From the NCBI GenBank assembly GCA_012270355.1, contig JAAXIL010000082.1, forward strand, positions 1 through 7,424: a stretch of 7,424 nucleotides of DNA, read 5' to 3'. This document shows, piece by piece, positions 6,647 to 7,424 of the stretch. A model generated the notes under the pieces. The model made no database searches. It had not been told where the DNA came from and was given only the letters and a program-made list of their open reading frames with translations. The DNA is from Psychrobacter sp. GTDB taxonomy: Bacteria > Pseudomonadota > Gammaproteobacteria > Pseudomonadales > Moraxellaceae. The number at the start of each line of letters is the position of its first letter. Position 1 is the stretch's first letter. Both the position numbers and the translations under genes were made by a program.

Positions 6647-6676
6647 TTTAAGTAAGTCATCTAATGATAAAACACT

Positions 6677-6708
6677 AAAATCGCATCCATTTGGGGGCGA
6701 TTTTTTTT
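6677..6708 (+). terminator. Intrinsic terminator after the choice-of-anchor I gene, possibly bidirectional
   Basis: AAAATCGC (6677-6684) pairs with GCGATTTT (6697-6704); CC (6687-6688) can also pair with GG (6693-6694) inside the loop. Eight T follow (6701-6708). It lies between two convergent genes. Read on the minus strand it has a run of only four T, so it would be a weaker terminator for the opposite gene. Confidence 0.82.
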
Positions 6709-6730
6709 ATGTTAAGTTTATAAGTAAGTG

Positions 6731-7381
6731 TCAAACCCAAACCGATAAATTTTTAATTTCCCGCTCAAGGTTCGCCCGAGCCGTCTGCTCAAACCGATCA
6801 TAAAAGTCATCGGTAAAATAAAGGCGAGGACGGTTTAGGAAGTTAGTTAAGACCTGCACTCGCCCTTGGCGGTAAAGCTCATCAGAAATCTGAGCGTATT
6901 CTAACCGCACGGCTTTGGCATACCCCTCGTAAACCTCATCAGACTGCCCCAAAATGCTTAAGTCCATGTCCAAAAAATAACGAGCATCGTTTTGAAAGTC
7001 GTGGTTATCATCGTCATTCAACTCATGCTTTTCGGTAAGCAAAATAAGATTAAAGGCTTGATTGATAAGCGATTGCGGAACGAGGCTGTCTAACTGCTGT
7101 TGCATAAAGTTGGCGGATTGGCGTTCGTTGCTAAGGGCAGATGATAAATTGGATGAGTTTTGAGTATTGTAAATCACGTCATGGTAGAAAATCGCCAACG
7201 CCACGCTGTCGGGATAAATGAGATTTGGTTTTATGCTATCAAACTGCCTAAACAAAAAAGCAATGTGTGATAGGTCGTGATAATGCCGATGGGCTTCGGT
7301 GTAATGTGAGACGAGGGGTTGCCATAAGTTTTCGATTTGTCTTGAACTTAAAGAGATATTTAGGGCGTGCCCATTTATCAA
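6731..7381 (-). CDS. HD-superfamily metal-dependent phosphohydrolase (COG4339 type), start uncertain
   Basis: A predicted cytoplasmic hydrolase of the 'predicted metal-dependent HD superfamily phosphohydrolase' group; its substrate is unknown. Counted from the TTG at 7381, it has 216 residues. The family's blocks are in order: YTEAHRHYHDLSHI (27-40), FYHDVIY with the HD pair H67-D68, NERQSA (85-90), LTEKH (115-119) and RYFLDMDLSILG (134-145) with metal-site candidates D138/D140. A Tyr/Arg-rich C-terminal helix region follows, with VRLEY and YRQGRVQVLTNFLNRPRLY. The protein looks complete in its domain. There is no in-frame ATG before Met93. The first possible start is the TTG at 7381, with no visible Shine-Dalgarno, and the frame is open without a stop to the window edge (a further 14 codons), so the true start may lie outside. 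The gene is convergent with the lipoprotein gene; nothing nearby suggests its pathway. Confidence 0.82.
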   Translation of the reverse strand: MINGHALNISLSSRQIENLWQPLVSHYTEAHRHYHDLSHIAFLFRQFDSIKPNLIYPDSVALAIFYHDVIYNTQNSSNLSSALSNERQSANFMQQQLDSLVPQSLINQAFNLILLTEKHELNDDDNHDFQNDARYFLDMDLSILGQSDEVYEGYAKAVRLEYAQISDELYRQGRVQVLTNFLNRPRLYFTDDFYDRFEQTARANLEREIKNLSVWV

Positions 7382-7424
7382 ATCTGAGAAACGAGCTAAT
7401 ACGAGGCGGATTAACTGTAGCGTA

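Noticed and set aside
6208..6660. A 150-codon minus-strand ORF inside the choice-of-anchor I gene
   Set aside because: Serine-rich, low-information translation antisense to a clear family member; a codon-bias shadow.
1..7424. CRISPR array, IS element, tRNA/rRNA or phage genes
   Set aside because: No direct repeats with spacers, transposase frames, terminal inverted repeats or RNA-gene signatures were seen on either strand.

Overview
The window reads as a chromosomal segment from a gammaproteobacterium of the family Moraxellaceae (Psychrobacter / Moraxella / Faucicola type). The basis is an opdA-yheV gene pair of gammaproteobacterial type, a Balon-type ribosome hibernation factor resembling the one first described in Psychrobacter urativorans, and moderate GC content with AT-rich spacers. 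This assignment is made by recognition, not by a search. All genes look intact except where the window edges cut them. I see no mobile element, tRNA, rRNA or CRISPR array.

Left part (1-2421, minus strand): a two-gene operon. opdA, an M3-family zinc oligopeptidase with a complete HEFGH motif, is followed with a 1-nt stop/start overlap by a small YheV-type zinc-ribbon gene that runs off the left edge. An intergenic stretch of about 350 bp (2422-2773) holds divergent promoters for opdA and for the next gene. Both -10 regions lie inside an identical 10-mer, CATATAAGAC.

Centre (2774-3973, plus strand): the most interesting locus. It is a 369-residue relative of archaeo-eukaryotic release factor 1 / Pelota that I identify as a Balon-family ribosome hibernation factor. 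It has its own good promoter, a predicted 5' leader of about 100 nt that is very AU-rich, and a perfect 10-bp intrinsic terminator, so it appears to be transcribed alone. The leader can form a weak A-U hairpin covering part of the ribosome binding site.

Right part (3974-7424): two unrelated secreted-protein genes on the plus strand, each closed by its own terminator. The first is a small exported protein with a DUF11-like beta-sandwich domain and a strong sigma-70 type promoter. The second is a 573-residue acidic lipoprotein of the choice-of-anchor I beta-propeller family. A convergent minus-strand gene then encodes an HD-superfamily metal-dependent phosphohydrolase (COG4339 type). Its start is uncertain because it has no ATG near the expected N-terminus and its frame stays open to the window edge.

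Apart from opdA-yheV, the genes do not form an obvious common pathway. They look like independent transcription units.
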